DNA from: Soonwooa sp032078105
GTDB lineage: Bacteria; Bacteroidota; Bacteroidia; Flavobacteriales; Weeksellaceae
DNA: 64,000 nt
Reading direction: 5' to 3'
NCBI GenBank assembly: GCA_046269235.1
Contig: JBJZOS010000006.1
Coordinates: 62,001 to 126,000, forward strand
The translations under genes and the position numbers were made by a program. Position 1 is the first letter of the stretch, and every line of letters begins with the position of its first letter. Positions 7,337 to 17,092 of this stretch are shown here, one piece after another. The notes under the pieces are model-generated. The model saw only the letters and a list, made by a program, of their open reading frames with translations, made no database searches and was not told where the DNA came from.

Positions 7337-9031
7337 ATGCAATTATCTGAACAGGAAATTATCCGCCGACAAAAGTTAGAAGAGCTCGGCAAAATGGGGA
7401 TCAATGCATTCCCAGCGGAAGAATACACAATTACTGATACTACAGAATCTATTAAACAGGATTTTGCAGAAGGTAAACAGGTGAAGATTGCAGGTAGATT
7501 AATGTCCAGAAGAATACAAGGGAAGGCATCTTTTGCAGAACTGCAAGATTCTAAAGGCCGTATCCAAGTGTATTTTAACCGTGACGAAATCTGTCCCGGA
7601 GAAGATAAAGATTTATACAACGAAGTTTATAAAAAGCTTTTAGACATCGGTGATATCATCGGTATTGAAGGTGATTTGTTTAAAACGCAAGTAGGCGAAA
7701 TGACGGTAAATGTTAAGAATTTTATCCTTTTAACAAAATCGCTTCGCCCATTGCCATTGCCAAAAGTAGATGCTGATGGTAATGTGCATGACGGTTTTAC
7801 CGATCCAGAAATGCGTTACAGACAGCGTTACGCAGATTTAGTCGTGAATCCTCATGTAAAAGAAATTTTCGTGAAGAGAACAAAATTGTTCACAGCGATG
7901 CGTAATTTCTTCAATGATGCTGGATATTTCGAGGTGGAAACTCCAATTTTACAATCGATTCCAGGTGGCGCAGCTGCAAAACCGTTTATCACACATCACA
8001 ATGCTTTAGATATTCCTTTGTATTTGAGAATCGCAAACGAATTGTATCTTAAAAGATTGATCGTAGGTGGATTTGATGGTGTTTATGAATTCTCCAAAAA
8101 CTTCCGAAACGAAGGTATGGACAGAACGCATAATCCGGAATTTACAGCGATGGAAATCTATGTCGCGTACAAAGATTACAACTGGATGATGGATTTCACT
8201 GAGAAGTTGTTAGAATTCTGTGCTTCACAAGTTAACGGAACTACCGAATCTACTTTCGGTGAACATAAAATCAGCTGGAAAGCGCCTTATCCAAGAGTTT
8301 CGATGCAAGAAGCGATTGAAAAATATACAGGTTTTGACATCACTGGAAAATCTGAACAAGAACTTTTCGACTTTGCAAAATCTATCGGCATCGAAGTAAA
8401 CGAAACGATGGGTAAAGGAAAATTGATTGATGAAATTTTTGGTGAAAAATGTGAAGGAAACTTCATTCAGCCAACTTTCATAACCGATTATCCTGTAGAA
8501 ATGTCGCCTTTAACCAAGAAACATAGAAGCAAAGAAGGTCTTACAGAACGTTTTGAATTGATGGTTTGCGGAAAAGAAATTGCCAATGCCTATTCGGAGT
8601 TGAATGACCCAATCGACCAAAGAGAGCGTTTTGAATCGCAAATGGCGTTGTCAGAAAGAGGCGATGATGAAGCGATGTTTATCGACCAAGATTTCTTACG
8701 AGCTTTAGAATATGGTATGCCGCCAACTTCTGGGTTAGGAATCGGGATGGACCGATTAATTATGTTCTTAACAAATAATCCATCGATTCAAGAAGTATTA
8801 TTCTTCCCTCAGATGAAGCCAGAGAAAGCAGCGCCGACAATAGAATTGGGAGACGATGAAAAGTTAATTCTTGAAATACTAAAATCTGGTGAGCAAATGC
8901 CTTTGAATGACGTAAAAGAACAAACTAAATTCTCAGGAAAAAAATGGGACAAAGCTTCTAAAACTTTAACCAAAAACAACTTGGTGAAAGTAGAAAAAGT
9001 AGATGATGTTTTGCTAATGAAGTTAGCTTAA
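7337..9031 (+). CDS. lysS: Lysyl-tRNA synthetase, class II
   Basis: Charges tRNA-Lys with lysine. An N-terminal OB-fold anticodon-binding domain (about residues 55-150) is followed by the class II core with motif 2 (FRNEGMDRTHNPEFT) and motif 3 (GLGIGMDRLIMFL, near residue 470). At 564 residues it is about 60 longer than the E. coli enzyme. The extra C-terminal piece, after FFPQMKPEK, reads like a small winged-helix (ILKSGEQMPLNDVKEQTKFS) and is possibly a lineage feature for tRNA binding. It has a promoter at 7285 and a terminator at 9055, so it is a single-gene unit. Confidence 0.97.
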   Translation: MQLSEQEIIRRQKLEELGKMGINAFPAEEYTITDTTESIKQDFAEGKQVKIAGRLMSRRIQGKASFAELQDSKGRIQVYFNRDEICPGEDKDLYNEVYKKLLDIGDIIGIEGDLFKTQVGEMTVNVKNFILLTKSLRPLPLPKVDADGNVHDGFTDPEMRYRQRYADLVVNPHVKEIFVKRTKLFTAMRNFFNDAGYFEVETPILQSIPGGAAAKPFITHHNALDIPLYLRIANELYLKRLIVGGFDGVYEFSKNFRNEGMDRTHNPEFTAMEIYVAYKDYNWMMDFTEKLLEFCASQVNGTTESTFGEHKISWKAPYPRVSMQEAIEKYTGFDITGKSEQELFDFAKSIGIEVNETMGKGKLIDEIFGEKCEGNFIQPTFITDYPVEMSPLTKKHRSKEGLTERFELMVCGKEIANAYSELNDPIDQRERFESQMALSERGDDEAMFIDQDFLRALEYGMPPTSGLGIGMDRLIMFLTNNPSIQEVLFFPQMKPEKAAPTIELGDDEKLILEILKSGEQMPLNDVKEQTKFSGKKWDKASKTLTKNNLVKVEKVDDVLLMKLA

Positions 9032-9054
9032 GAATATCTTTATTATAGCATTAG

Positions 9055-9078
9055 AAACGAACTTCGGTTCGTTTTTTT
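9055..9078 (+). terminator. Terminator after lysS
   Basis: A perfect 8-bp stem (AAACGAAC / GTTCGTTT) closed by a stable TTCG tetraloop and followed by a T run, 24 bases after the lysS stop. Confidence 0.85.
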
Positions 9079-9221
9079 GTTTCCGATAGTTAAGCATAAC
9101 GTCATGCTTTTAATTTCACGAATTGCCTGTTTAATTTCGTTCAAAAAAAATCTATAAAAAGAAAGTTTAAAATTTTCCCTTTCTTCAAAAATATTTTAAC
9201 TTTCCACATTAATTTGATCGT

Positions 9222-10625
9222 ATGACAGACTATAGAATAGAAAGTGATTTATTAGGAGAATTACAAGTCCCAGCGCAGGCTTATTATGGTGTGCAGACCC
9301 AAAGAGCTATTAACAATTTCAAAATTTCTGGACAGACCTTGTCGCAATTTCCTGAGTTTATTAAAGCTTTAGGATATGTTAAAAAAGGTGCTGCTAGGAC
9401 TAATTATGAGCTAGGTTTGCTTGATGAAGAACTTTATCAATATATTGTTAAAGCTTGTGATGAGGTTGTTGAAGGTAAATTTGATGATCAATTCCCAATC
9501 GATATGATCCAAGGTGGCGCAGGTACATCTGTTAACATGAATGCTAACGAAGTTATCGCTAACCGTGTTTTAGAAATGATGGGGAAAGAGCGTGGCGATT
9601 ATCAATTCTGTTCGCCAAATGATCATATCAATTTGTCGCAATCTACTAACGACGCTTATCCTACCGCTATTAAGATCGCTTTGTATAATATGAATGCGAT
9701 TTTAGTTGAAAAATTAATCAAAACCATTGATGCATTCCGTGCTAAAGGTGTAGCGTTTAACGATGTTATCAAAATGGGAAGAACGCAACTTCAAGATGCT
9801 GTTCCGATGACTTTGGGACAGGAGTTTGAAGCTTATGCAGCTAATCTTGAGGAAGATATTTCTAAACTAAATAATAATGCTCTTCTCTTTGTTGAGATTA
9901 ATATGGGTGCAACAGCGATTGGTACAGGCCTTAATGCGCCACCAATGTATGCAAAACGTTGTGCTCTTAACTTAGTCGAGATTACAGGGATGCCGATGGT
10001 AACTGCGCCTAACTTGGTGGAAGCTACGCCTGATACTGGATCTTACGTTATTTATTCTTCGGCGATGAAGCGTCTAGCAGTTAAGATGTCAAAAATTTGT
10101 AACGATCTACGTTTGTTAGCTTCTGGACCACGAGCAGGATTTTTTGAGATTAATCTACCACCAATGCAACCCGGATCTTCAATTATGCCAGGGAAGGTTA
10201 ACCCAGTTATTCCGGAGGTTGTTAACCAAGTATGTTATAAAGTTATTGGTAACGATTTAACAGTAACATTTGCCGCAGAAGCCGGACAGTTGCAACTTAA
10301 CGTGATGGAGCCTGTGCTTTGCCATGCGATTATGGAAAGTAATAACTTTATGTGCAACGCTTTAGATACACTTCGTGAGAAATGTATTGTTGGTATTACT
10401 GCAAATAAAGAAGTTTGTCTTAATATGGTTAAAAACAGTATTGGTATTGTTACCGCTTTAAATCCGTATATTGGCTACAAAAATTCAACTAAAATTGCGC
10501 AGGAAGCTTTAGAAACTGGTAAAAGTGTCTACGATTTGGTGTTAGAATATCAGATTTTAACACAAGAAAAACTAGATGCTATTCTTGATCCTGCCAATAT
10601 GTTGTCGCCTCATAATTTATTATAA
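9222..10625 (+). CDS. aspA: Aspartate ammonia-lyase
   Basis: Deaminates aspartate to fumarate and ammonia. At 467 residues it is full length, with the fumarase/aspartase superfamily signature GSSIMPGKVNPVIPE near residue 320, the substrate-site GGAGTSVNMNANEV and the SQSTNDAYPTA segment. Fumarase C shares these signatures, but the start (YRIESDLLGELQVPAQAYYGVQT) and overall pattern favour aspartase. The stop codon overlaps the ATG of the next gene by one base, so aspA is coupled to the methyltransferase and glycosyltransferase genes downstream. Confidence 0.92.
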   Translation: MTDYRIESDLLGELQVPAQAYYGVQTQRAINNFKISGQTLSQFPEFIKALGYVKKGAARTNYELGLLDEELYQYIVKACDEVVEGKFDDQFPIDMIQGGAGTSVNMNANEVIANRVLEMMGKERGDYQFCSPNDHINLSQSTNDAYPTAIKIALYNMNAILVEKLIKTIDAFRAKGVAFNDVIKMGRTQLQDAVPMTLGQEFEAYAANLEEDISKLNNNALLFVEINMGATAIGTGLNAPPMYAKRCALNLVEITGMPMVTAPNLVEATPDTGSYVIYSSAMKRLAVKMSKICNDLRLLASGPRAGFFEINLPPMQPGSSIMPGKVNPVIPEVVNQVCYKVIGNDLTVTFAAEAGQLQLNVMEPVLCHAIMESNNFMCNALDTLREKCIVGITANKEVCLNMVKNSIGIVTALNPYIGYKNSTKIAQEALETGKSVYDLVLEYQILTQEKLDAILDPANMLSPHNLL

Positions 10626-11425
10626 TGTCTAAACTAAAAAAGTTAGTAAAAGCTACCCAAAATATTATTAGTGAACCAAGTTTACTCAATCTTGTACTAG
10701 ATGAAAACTCTGTTCGCGAACAAGAGCATTTTAAAAAATATACTAATCTAAAGACCTTACCACAATTATCTTTTGACGAGTTATTAGGCGCTCCTTTGGA
10801 TGCGGATGTCGATTTGTTTGTGCTAGATGGAGGCTCTTTACCAACAGACATTGCACTTCTAAAGTCTTTGTCTCAAAATAAGAAAAACTATTTTGAGATC
10901 GGAACTTGGCGTGGCGAAAGTGTTTGGAATGTTGCCAAGAATATACACAATTGCTATACGCTAAACCTTTCTAAAAATGAAATGATGGATTTAGGTTGGA
11001 ATCCCAAGTATGCAGAATTGCATGGCATTTTGTCGAAAAAGAACCCAAACATTAAGCATCTAGAATCAAATACCAAGACTTTTGATTTTAAATCTTTGGA
11101 TCAAAAATTTGACCTTATTTTTATCGATGGCGATCATTCGTACGACATGGTAAAACACGATACAGAAAAGGTGTTTGAGAATCTAATGCACGAGAATACC
11201 GTTGTTGTTTGGCACGATTACGCTTACAATCCTGAGAAAGTTAGATATGAGGTTTTTAAAGCTATTTTGGACGCCTTACCCGCAGAGTATCATCAACATC
11301 TATATCATGTCGAAAATACAATGTGCGCAGTTTTTGTAAAAGGAAATTTTAAAACCAAAACTTTTGAAAGTCCAAAAACGCCAGAATCATTGTTTAAAAT
11401 TTCGGTTAAACAGAATTCATTTTAA
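10625..11425 (+). CDS. Class I SAM-dependent methyltransferase-like protein
   Basis: A 266-residue protein with a Rossmann-type core: YFEIGTWRGESVWNVAKN around residue 95 is a glycine-poor motif I, and FDLIFIDGDHSYDMVKHD around residue 165 is the acidic motif characteristic of Methyltransf_24 family proteins. VVVWHDY follows. It is probably a methyltransferase of small molecules or sugars, substrate unknown. The start overlaps the aspA stop by one base. The next two genes look like sugar-transfer proteins, suggesting a role in surface polysaccharide modification. The N-terminal 85 residues are not recognisable. Confidence 0.7.
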   Translation: MSKLKKLVKATQNIISEPSLLNLVLDENSVREQEHFKKYTNLKTLPQLSFDELLGAPLDADVDLFVLDGGSLPTDIALLKSLSQNKKNYFEIGTWRGESVWNVAKNIHNCYTLNLSKNEMMDLGWNPKYAELHGILSKKNPNIKHLESNTKTFDFKSLDQKFDLIFIDGDHSYDMVKHDTEKVFENLMHENTVVVWHDYAYNPEKVRYEVFKAILDALPAEYHQHLYHVENTMCAVFVKGNFKTKTFESPKTPESLFKISVKQNSF

Positions 11426-11436
11426 TAAAATAAATT

Positions 11437-12288
11437 TTGAAATTTCTTATCATAATTCCCGCACACAACGAGGAAGCTTGTATCTTGCAGTGTTTGGAGT
11501 CTTTGGCTCAGCAAAGTTTTCAGGATTTTCGTTGTGTTGTGGTTAATGATGGTTCGGCAGATTCAACGCAAGAATTGGTTGAAAAGTTTTTACTAAAACA
11601 TTCTAATTTTTGGATTAAAAATCTTCCCAAATCCGAGCATCAACCTGGCGCAAAAGTGGTTCAAACTTTTGAAAAAGGTCTTCAATATGAAGATTTGTCC
11701 GATGTTGATATTATTTGTAAGTACGATGCAGATATTATTTTTCCACAAGATTATCTGTCAAAAATAAGTCAAGGTTTCGAACAAAATCCCAAATTGGGAA
11801 TGTTAAGCGGTTTGGTTTATATTCAAAACGAAAAAGGCGATTGGGTTTTTGAAAATTTGTCGTCAAAAGATCATGTTCGCGGCCCAATTAAAGCCTATCG
11901 AAAAGAATGTTTTGAAGCAATGAAGGGACTTCGCGCTATTTTGGGTTGGGATAATATTGATGTAATGTTGGCACAAAAGGCAGGTTGGGAGGTTGCAACA
12001 ATCAAAGACTTATGGGTGAAGCATCTACGTCCAACTGCTTATAAATATAAAAAACAAAAAGCTGAAAAACTTGGCGAATATTTTTACAATATCGGTTTAG
12101 ATATTCCTTTGGCGATGATTTCATCCGCAAAATCCGCGATGAAATCCAAGTCTTTTTCTGAATTTTTTATTACAATTAAATCTTATTTTAAACAAAATCA
12201 AGAGCGTGTTTTGACAAACGACGAAATCTTTTATATTCGTCAACTTCGCTGGCAATCGATGTTTAAAAAGTATCTAAAATCAAATTGA
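11437..12288 (+). CDS. Glycosyltransferase family 2
   Basis: A GT-A fold enzyme that adds a sugar from a nucleotide donor. The N-terminal FLIIIPAHNEEACILQCLES and VVNDGSADSTQELV are the classic GT2 nucleotide-binding strands, and ICKYDADIIFP supplies the DxD metal-binding motif near residue 95. At 283 residues it is a single catalytic domain with no membrane segments. The start codon is TTG (MKFLIII), 12 bases after the preceding gene; no upstream ATG in frame fits. Two bases separate its stop from the next gene, so translation is probably coupled. Confidence 0.85.
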   Translation: MKFLIIIPAHNEEACILQCLESLAQQSFQDFRCVVVNDGSADSTQELVEKFLLKHSNFWIKNLPKSEHQPGAKVVQTFEKGLQYEDLSDVDIICKYDADIIFPQDYLSKISQGFEQNPKLGMLSGLVYIQNEKGDWVFENLSSKDHVRGPIKAYRKECFEAMKGLRAILGWDNIDVMLAQKAGWEVATIKDLWVKHLRPTAYKYKKQKAEKLGEYFYNIGLDIPLAMISSAKSAMKSKSFSEFFITIKSYFKQNQERVLTNDEIFYIRQLRWQSMFKKYLKSN

Positions 12289-12289
12289 G

Positions 12290-13339
12290 ATGAAAAAAAT
12301 CGCTTATATTGAGCTTGATACGCACGCCGAAATTGCAAAGAATTTTTACCAACTTTTTAAAGATTCCGAAATCTTTGAAGTTGATTTTTATTTGTCGGAG
12401 AGAGTTTATAAAATGTTTGATGTTAAAGCGAATCATGTTAAACTTTCGGAACCGAGCATTATTTTGAATCAATTATCAAAACAAAATTATGATTTGGTGA
12501 TTATTGGGACGGCGCACCGTTATTTTAATACATTTTTAGCGATTCGGTCGAAGTATAATTCAGCGATTATTTGTCACAATCTTAATTTTACTAAAGCTTC
12601 GAAAGCTCAATTGTTAAAATCTGTTTTTCTGAAGGATTCTCGTTATCGGTTAAAACTTCTCATCAAAGAAAGTCTGTTATCTGCGCCAGCTTTGTACCGG
12701 AAAGATCAAAGTCTTTTGGTTTTGGATAAAACATTTTCTAATGAGAGATTTCGATATTTAGGTTTATTTTTCAATCAATATTTTAATGATGAAAATAAAG
12801 ATGAGGTTTTGAGAATTGTCGTTCCTGGAGCTGCTTCACAAAGTCGTCGCGATTATTTTCACATTTTAGAAAATTTAAAAAATATTAAAAATCCGACTTG
12901 TAAAATAGTAGTTGTTTTTCTCGGAAAAGCTAGTTTTGAGATTCAGCAAGCAATCCTTAATGTAAAGCCTGTTTTAGATTCGAAAGTTGAAATTATCAGT
13001 TTTAAAGAGAAAGTTTCGCAAACTGATTTTGATGTTTGGATGCAAAAAGCAGATGTACTATGGTGTCCTATTCAAAAAGAAACTGAATTTTTGGGCATTT
13101 CAGAGTTTTATGGAATTTCCAAAATGACGGGTAATATCGGCGACGCCATAAAATATGGAAAACAAGCTGTCTTCCCGTCTAATTATCAAACAGATTTAGA
13201 TTTTATTTATAGCGAAAAAGATGATGTTTGGTCCCAATTTGAAGGTTTAAAACATCATAAAACGAATCATTTTTCTGAATTTTCAATAAATAAAGTTCGT
13301 GTAGAAGGAGAACGTGCTTTATCAAATTTGATAAAATAA
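12290..13339 (+). CDS. Glycosyltransferase-like protein of unknown specificity
   Basis: A 349-residue protein with a GT-B-like layout: an N-terminal Rossmann-like half (KIAYIELDTHAEIAKNFYQL, YDLVIIGTAHRYFN) and a C-terminal half (LRIVVPGAASQSRRDYFHIL, CKIVVVFLGKASFEIQQ, ADVLWCPIQKETEFLGISEFYG). The last segment resembles the donor-binding region of group 1 glycosyltransferases, where a Glu before a glycine contacts the sugar nucleotide. I do not recognise a named family. It closes the operon begun by aspA and is likely to act with the upstream GT2 on a surface glycan. Confidence 0.6.
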   Translation: MKKIAYIELDTHAEIAKNFYQLFKDSEIFEVDFYLSERVYKMFDVKANHVKLSEPSIILNQLSKQNYDLVIIGTAHRYFNTFLAIRSKYNSAIICHNLNFTKASKAQLLKSVFLKDSRYRLKLLIKESLLSAPALYRKDQSLLVLDKTFSNERFRYLGLFFNQYFNDENKDEVLRIVVPGAASQSRRDYFHILENLKNIKNPTCKIVVVFLGKASFEIQQAILNVKPVLDSKVEIISFKEKVSQTDFDVWMQKADVLWCPIQKETEFLGISEFYGISKMTGNIGDAIKYGKQAVFPSNYQTDLDFIYSEKDDVWSQFEGLKHHKTNHFSEFSINKVRVEGERALSNLIK

Positions 13340-13446
13340 TTCTTTATTTTTCAAATTCTAAAATTTAAAAATCTTAATTCTAAACTATAGGTTTTTAAGT
13401 TTAAGAATTAGCCAGCCAGTCACTTACTAATCCCATAAAAATTCCT

Positions 13447-13454
13447 TAATTTTG
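13447..13454 (+). promoter_or_regulatory. Putative -7 promoter box for the helicase gene
   Basis: TAATTTTG matches TAnnTTTG and lies 23 bases before the ATG at 13478. No clear -33 TTG was found. Confidence 0.4.
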
Positions 13455-13477
13455 TTATCCGAAATTTTGGATACGAC

Positions 13478-15808
13478 ATGGATTATTTGAAAGGTTTAAA
13501 TGAGTCTCAATACGAAGCAGTTACAACATTAGAAGGGCCTCTTATGGTTTTGGCAGGCGCAGGTTCTGGCAAGACGCGTGTGCTTACAATGCGCATTGCG
13601 CACCTTATTACAAATGGTGTTGACCCTTTCAATATTTTAGCTTTGACTTTTACCAACAAAGCGGCTCGCGAGATGAAAGAACGTATCGCAAAAGTTGTTG
13701 GCGAAAGTGATGCAAGGTCACTCTGGATGGGGACTTTTCACTCAGTTTTTGCAAGATTGCTGCGTAGCGAAGCGCATTATCTGGGTTTTCCTTCCAATTT
13801 TACAATTTACGATACGCAAGATAGTCTTAACGTTCTGAAAAAGGTTTTAAAAGAAATGAATATCGACTCGGATGTTTATAAACCTAAAAAAGTTCTGGGA
13901 CGAATTTCACAATACAAAAATAACCTCATTACGGTTAATGCATACTTCAATAACCCTGAAATAATTGAGGCTGACGAGCGTGCCAACATGAAATTGATGG
14001 GTGAAATCTATCGCAAATATGTCGAGACTTGTTTCCGATCCGGAGCGATGGATTTTGATGATTTGTTGTTGAGAACCAACGAGTTGTTAACGCGTTTTCC
14101 AGAAGTTTTAGCAAAATATCAAGATCGTTTTCGTTACATTTTGGTGGATGAGTACCAAGATACCAATCATTCTCAATATTTGATTGTCAAAGCATTAGCT
14201 TCAAAATTTGAAAATATCTGCGTGGTTGGTGATGATGCGCAATCGATTTACTCTTTCCGTGGTGCCAATATCTACAATATTTTAAACTTCAAAAAAGATT
14301 ATCCTGACGCACATACCGTGTCTTTGGAACAAAATTACCGCTCGACGCAAAATATTGTTAACGCGGCCAATGTTGTTATTTCTAAAAATTTACAACAGTT
14401 TAAGAAAAATGTTTTTAGTGAAAATGAAGAAGGCGAAAAGATAAAAATCTATCGAAGCCTTTCCGATGCAGATGAAGCTAATTTTGTAGCATCAAATATC
14501 TGGGAAATCCGAAATCGCGAACAACGAAAGTTTGAAGAATTTGCAATTTTGTATCGTACCAATTCGCAGACACGTGCTTTCGAAGATGCTTTGCGCAAAC
14601 GAAATATTCCGTATCGTGTGTACGGCGGATTGTCGTTCTATCAACGTAAAGAGGTTAAAGATCTAATTGGATATTTACGACTTTTGGTTAACGAAAATGA
14701 CAGCGAAGCTTTGTTGCGCGTTATCAATTATCCTGCAAGAGGCATCGGCGAAACGACACAGAATAAATTGATTGTTTTTGCGGATCAAAATAATATTTCG
14801 ATTGCGGAATTGCTGAGTAATTTAGGTTTTTACGCACCAAGATTAGGCCTTAATAATGGTGTTCTAAATAAATTGGGAGAGTTTTGGTCGATGATTAAAG
14901 CTTTCCAAGTGATGTTAAAACAAGATAATGTTTATAACGTGGCAATGGAAGTTTCGAAGAGAAGTGGATTGATCAAACTTCTAAAAGACGATCAAACGCC
15001 AGAAGGAATTTCTAGAGTTGAAAACGTCCAAGAATTGTTAAACTCGATGCAAGGGTTCTTGGAAGAGCAGCAACAATTGGAGGATGGTGATGCAAGTTTG
15101 TCCAATTTCCTAGAAAACATTGCGCTTTCTGCCGATACGCAACGTAATGATGACGAGGAAGATATGGTCTCCTTGATGACGATTCACCTTTCCAAAGGTT
15201 TAGAATTCCCAGTTGTGCATTTGGTTGGTTTAGAAGAAAATCTTTTCCCAAGCTTTATGAGTAGTTCTTCACGAGAAGAATTAGAAGAAGAAAGACGCTT
15301 GTTTTATGTGGCATTGACAAGAGCCGAAAAGCAAGCCTTCTTCACGTATGCAATTTCGCGTTTCCAATGGGGAAAAATTACGGATGCAGAGCCATCTCGT
15401 TTTTTAAGTGAAATCGATTCTGAGTTTTTAGAATTTATTAATCCAGCGATGGAGCGCCGAACAATTAACCGTTCGGGTTTAAGTTCTTCAATCTTTGATG
15501 AAGCACCTTCTGCCCAAACGCCGTTCTTTAAAAAGAAAGAAGCAAAACGTACGATTGGTTCTGCACCAAAAGAAGAGTTGGTTCCGAAAAATCTAAAACC
15601 TGTTGCAACTGCCAGAATCATTAATCCTTCAGGACAATCGTCGGAAGACATCGAAGTTGGAGATCATGTGAGACACGACAGATTTGGTGTTGGAGAAGTC
15701 ATTTTCTTAGACGGGACAGATCCCAAAAATATAAAAGCTAAAGTTCATTTTGCGAACGAAGGTGAGAAAAATTTAATTTTAAAATTCGCAAAACTGACCA
15801 AGATTTAA
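13478..15808 (+). CDS. UvrD/PcrA-type DNA helicase
   Basis: A superfamily 1A 3'-5' helicase acting in repair and replication restart. At 776 residues it has all the motifs: Walker A GAGSGKT (about residues 28-34), TFTNKAAREMKER (Ia), VDEYQDTN (II, near 227), GDDAQSIYSFRGA (III), EQNYRS (IV), SLMTIHLSKGLEFPVV (V) and LFYVALTRA (VI). The C-terminus ends with DHVRHDRFGVGEV, the Tudor-like tail of PcrA that contacts RNA polymerase. It starts within NESQYEAVTTLEGPLMVLAG as expected. lolD follows 15 bases later. Confidence 0.95.
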   Translation: MDYLKGLNESQYEAVTTLEGPLMVLAGAGSGKTRVLTMRIAHLITNGVDPFNILALTFTNKAAREMKERIAKVVGESDARSLWMGTFHSVFARLLRSEAHYLGFPSNFTIYDTQDSLNVLKKVLKEMNIDSDVYKPKKVLGRISQYKNNLITVNAYFNNPEIIEADERANMKLMGEIYRKYVETCFRSGAMDFDDLLLRTNELLTRFPEVLAKYQDRFRYILVDEYQDTNHSQYLIVKALASKFENICVVGDDAQSIYSFRGANIYNILNFKKDYPDAHTVSLEQNYRSTQNIVNAANVVISKNLQQFKKNVFSENEEGEKIKIYRSLSDADEANFVASNIWEIRNREQRKFEEFAILYRTNSQTRAFEDALRKRNIPYRVYGGLSFYQRKEVKDLIGYLRLLVNENDSEALLRVINYPARGIGETTQNKLIVFADQNNISIAELLSNLGFYAPRLGLNNGVLNKLGEFWSMIKAFQVMLKQDNVYNVAMEVSKRSGLIKLLKDDQTPEGISRVENVQELLNSMQGFLEEQQQLEDGDASLSNFLENIALSADTQRNDDEEDMVSLMTIHLSKGLEFPVVHLVGLEENLFPSFMSSSSREELEEERRLFYVALTRAEKQAFFTYAISRFQWGKITDAEPSRFLSEIDSEFLEFINPAMERRTINRSGLSSSIFDEAPSAQTPFFKKKEAKRTIGSAPKEELVPKNLKPVATARIINPSGQSSEDIEVGDHVRHDRFGVGEVIFLDGTDPKNIKAKVHFANEGEKNLILKFAKLTKI

Positions 15809-15823
15809 TTCCTATATTGCAAT

Positions 15824-16489
15824 ATGATTAAAGCTAAAAATATTCATAAATTTTATGGAAGTTTAGAGGTACTTCGCGGTGTTGATATCCATATCAAACA
15901 TGGTGAAGTGGTGTCCATTGTTGGAGAATCTGGCGCTGGCAAATCGACTTTATTACAGATTTTGGGGACTTTGGATACACCGTCGACACCTAGCAAATTT
16001 GATACTTCGATTGATTTGCATGGGCAATCTTTTTTAAATATGAAAGATAAAGAACTGTCGAAATTTCGAAATCAAAATATTGGATTTGTATTTCAGTTTC
16101 ACCAATTGCTTCCAGAGTTTACGGCTTTAGAAAATGTTTTGATTCCCGCCAGAATTGCAAACAAAAACTTGAAAGAAGCGACGGAGAAAGCGATTTCTAT
16201 TTTTGAAGATCTTAATATCGAAAGTAGAATGCATCACAAACCTGGACAATTGTCGGGTGGAGAAGCGCAAAGAGTTGCGGTTGCTAGAGCATTGATTAAT
16301 TCTCCTAAAATCATCTATGCGGATGAACCGACGGGTAATTTGGACTCGAAAAATGCAGACGATTTACATCAATTATTTTTTGATTTAAGAGATAAATACA
16401 ATCAAACATTTGTGATTGTAACTCATAATACAATTTTGGCAGAAAGTACGGACAGAAAGTTGGTAATGAAGGATGGTTTAATTGTTTAA
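15824..16489 (+). CDS. lolD: ABC transporter ATP-binding protein, LolD/MacB type
   Basis: ATPase subunit of a type VII ABC system; LolD drives release of lipoproteins from the inner membrane toward the outer membrane. Walker A is GESGAGKST (about residues 34-42), the Q-loop FQFHQLLPEFTALENV carries the LolD-like sequence, the signature is LSGGEAQRVAVARAL, Walker B is IIYADEPTGNLDS and the switch His is in VTHN. At 221 residues it is one ATPase domain. The permease (LolC/E-like) is not adjacent, as is common in this phylum. MacB- or FtsE-like ATPases are close alternatives. Confidence 0.85.
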   Translation: MIKAKNIHKFYGSLEVLRGVDIHIKHGEVVSIVGESGAGKSTLLQILGTLDTPSTPSKFDTSIDLHGQSFLNMKDKELSKFRNQNIGFVFQFHQLLPEFTALENVLIPARIANKNLKEATEKAISIFEDLNIESRMHHKPGQLSGGEAQRVAVARALINSPKIIYADEPTGNLDSKNADDLHQLFFDLRDKYNQTFVIVTHNTILAESTDRKLVMKDGLIV

Positions 16490-16497
16490 GATTAGAC

Positions 16498-17084
16498 ATG
16501 CCTTGCTATTTTACATGTTTTGCATTTCTGTTATTGCTTTCATGTTCGGGGTTAAGCCAAGCACAGACGACTACAGATGTAAAGTCAAGCAAAAATGTAA
16601 TTGAATTAAAAACAATTTAACATCCTTAAATTAAAGCCAAGATTTAGGTTTGTTAATTTATTTCACTAAAGCTTCGGGACAATTTCGCTTTTTTTATTTA
16701 TGATCTTAAAAATGATAAAATTCTTGAGAAAGGATTGGTAGCGGAAGGTTTTGGTTCAGAAAAAGGAAAAACAAAAAAGTCTCTTAGGTTAAGTAATATA
16801 GAAGGTTTTTATTGTCCGTCACTTGGTAAATATGCGGTTGGCGAAAGTTATGTTGGCGATTTTGGGAAGTCTTACAGATTGTATGGTTTGGACAATTCTA
16901 ACAGCAATGGATTCAATCGAGCGACTTTTTATTATGAAGATTAAAAGGTGTGCCAGATAAAGAAGAAAGTAATCCGATTTGTTGTAGTTTAGGATGTCCG
17001 ATCTTGTCTGATAATTTTTTTAAATTAGTAGAAAAGTATAATGACAATTCGTCGAAGAGAATTATTCTGTTAGCTTATAATTAA
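16498..17084 (+). pseudogene. Broken murein L,D-transpeptidase (YkuD_2 family)
   Basis: A lipoprotein-like start (MPCYFTCFAFLLLLSC) at 16498 stops after about 40 codons. Another frame holds LVAEGFGSEKGKTKKSLRLS and GFYCPSLGKYAVGESYVGDF and GKSYRLYGLDNSNSNGF, and a third frame holds VPDKEESNPICCSLGCPIL and SDNFFKLVEKY. Together these trace a cell-wall L,D-transpeptidase catalytic domain whose Cys motif SLGCP survives. The expected His-containing stretch before VPDKE is now TFYYED and spans the last frameshift. At least two or three frameshifts are present and much of the N-terminal half is gone. It sits nine bases before radC. Confidence 0.82.
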
Positions 17085-17092
17085 TTCAAAAA

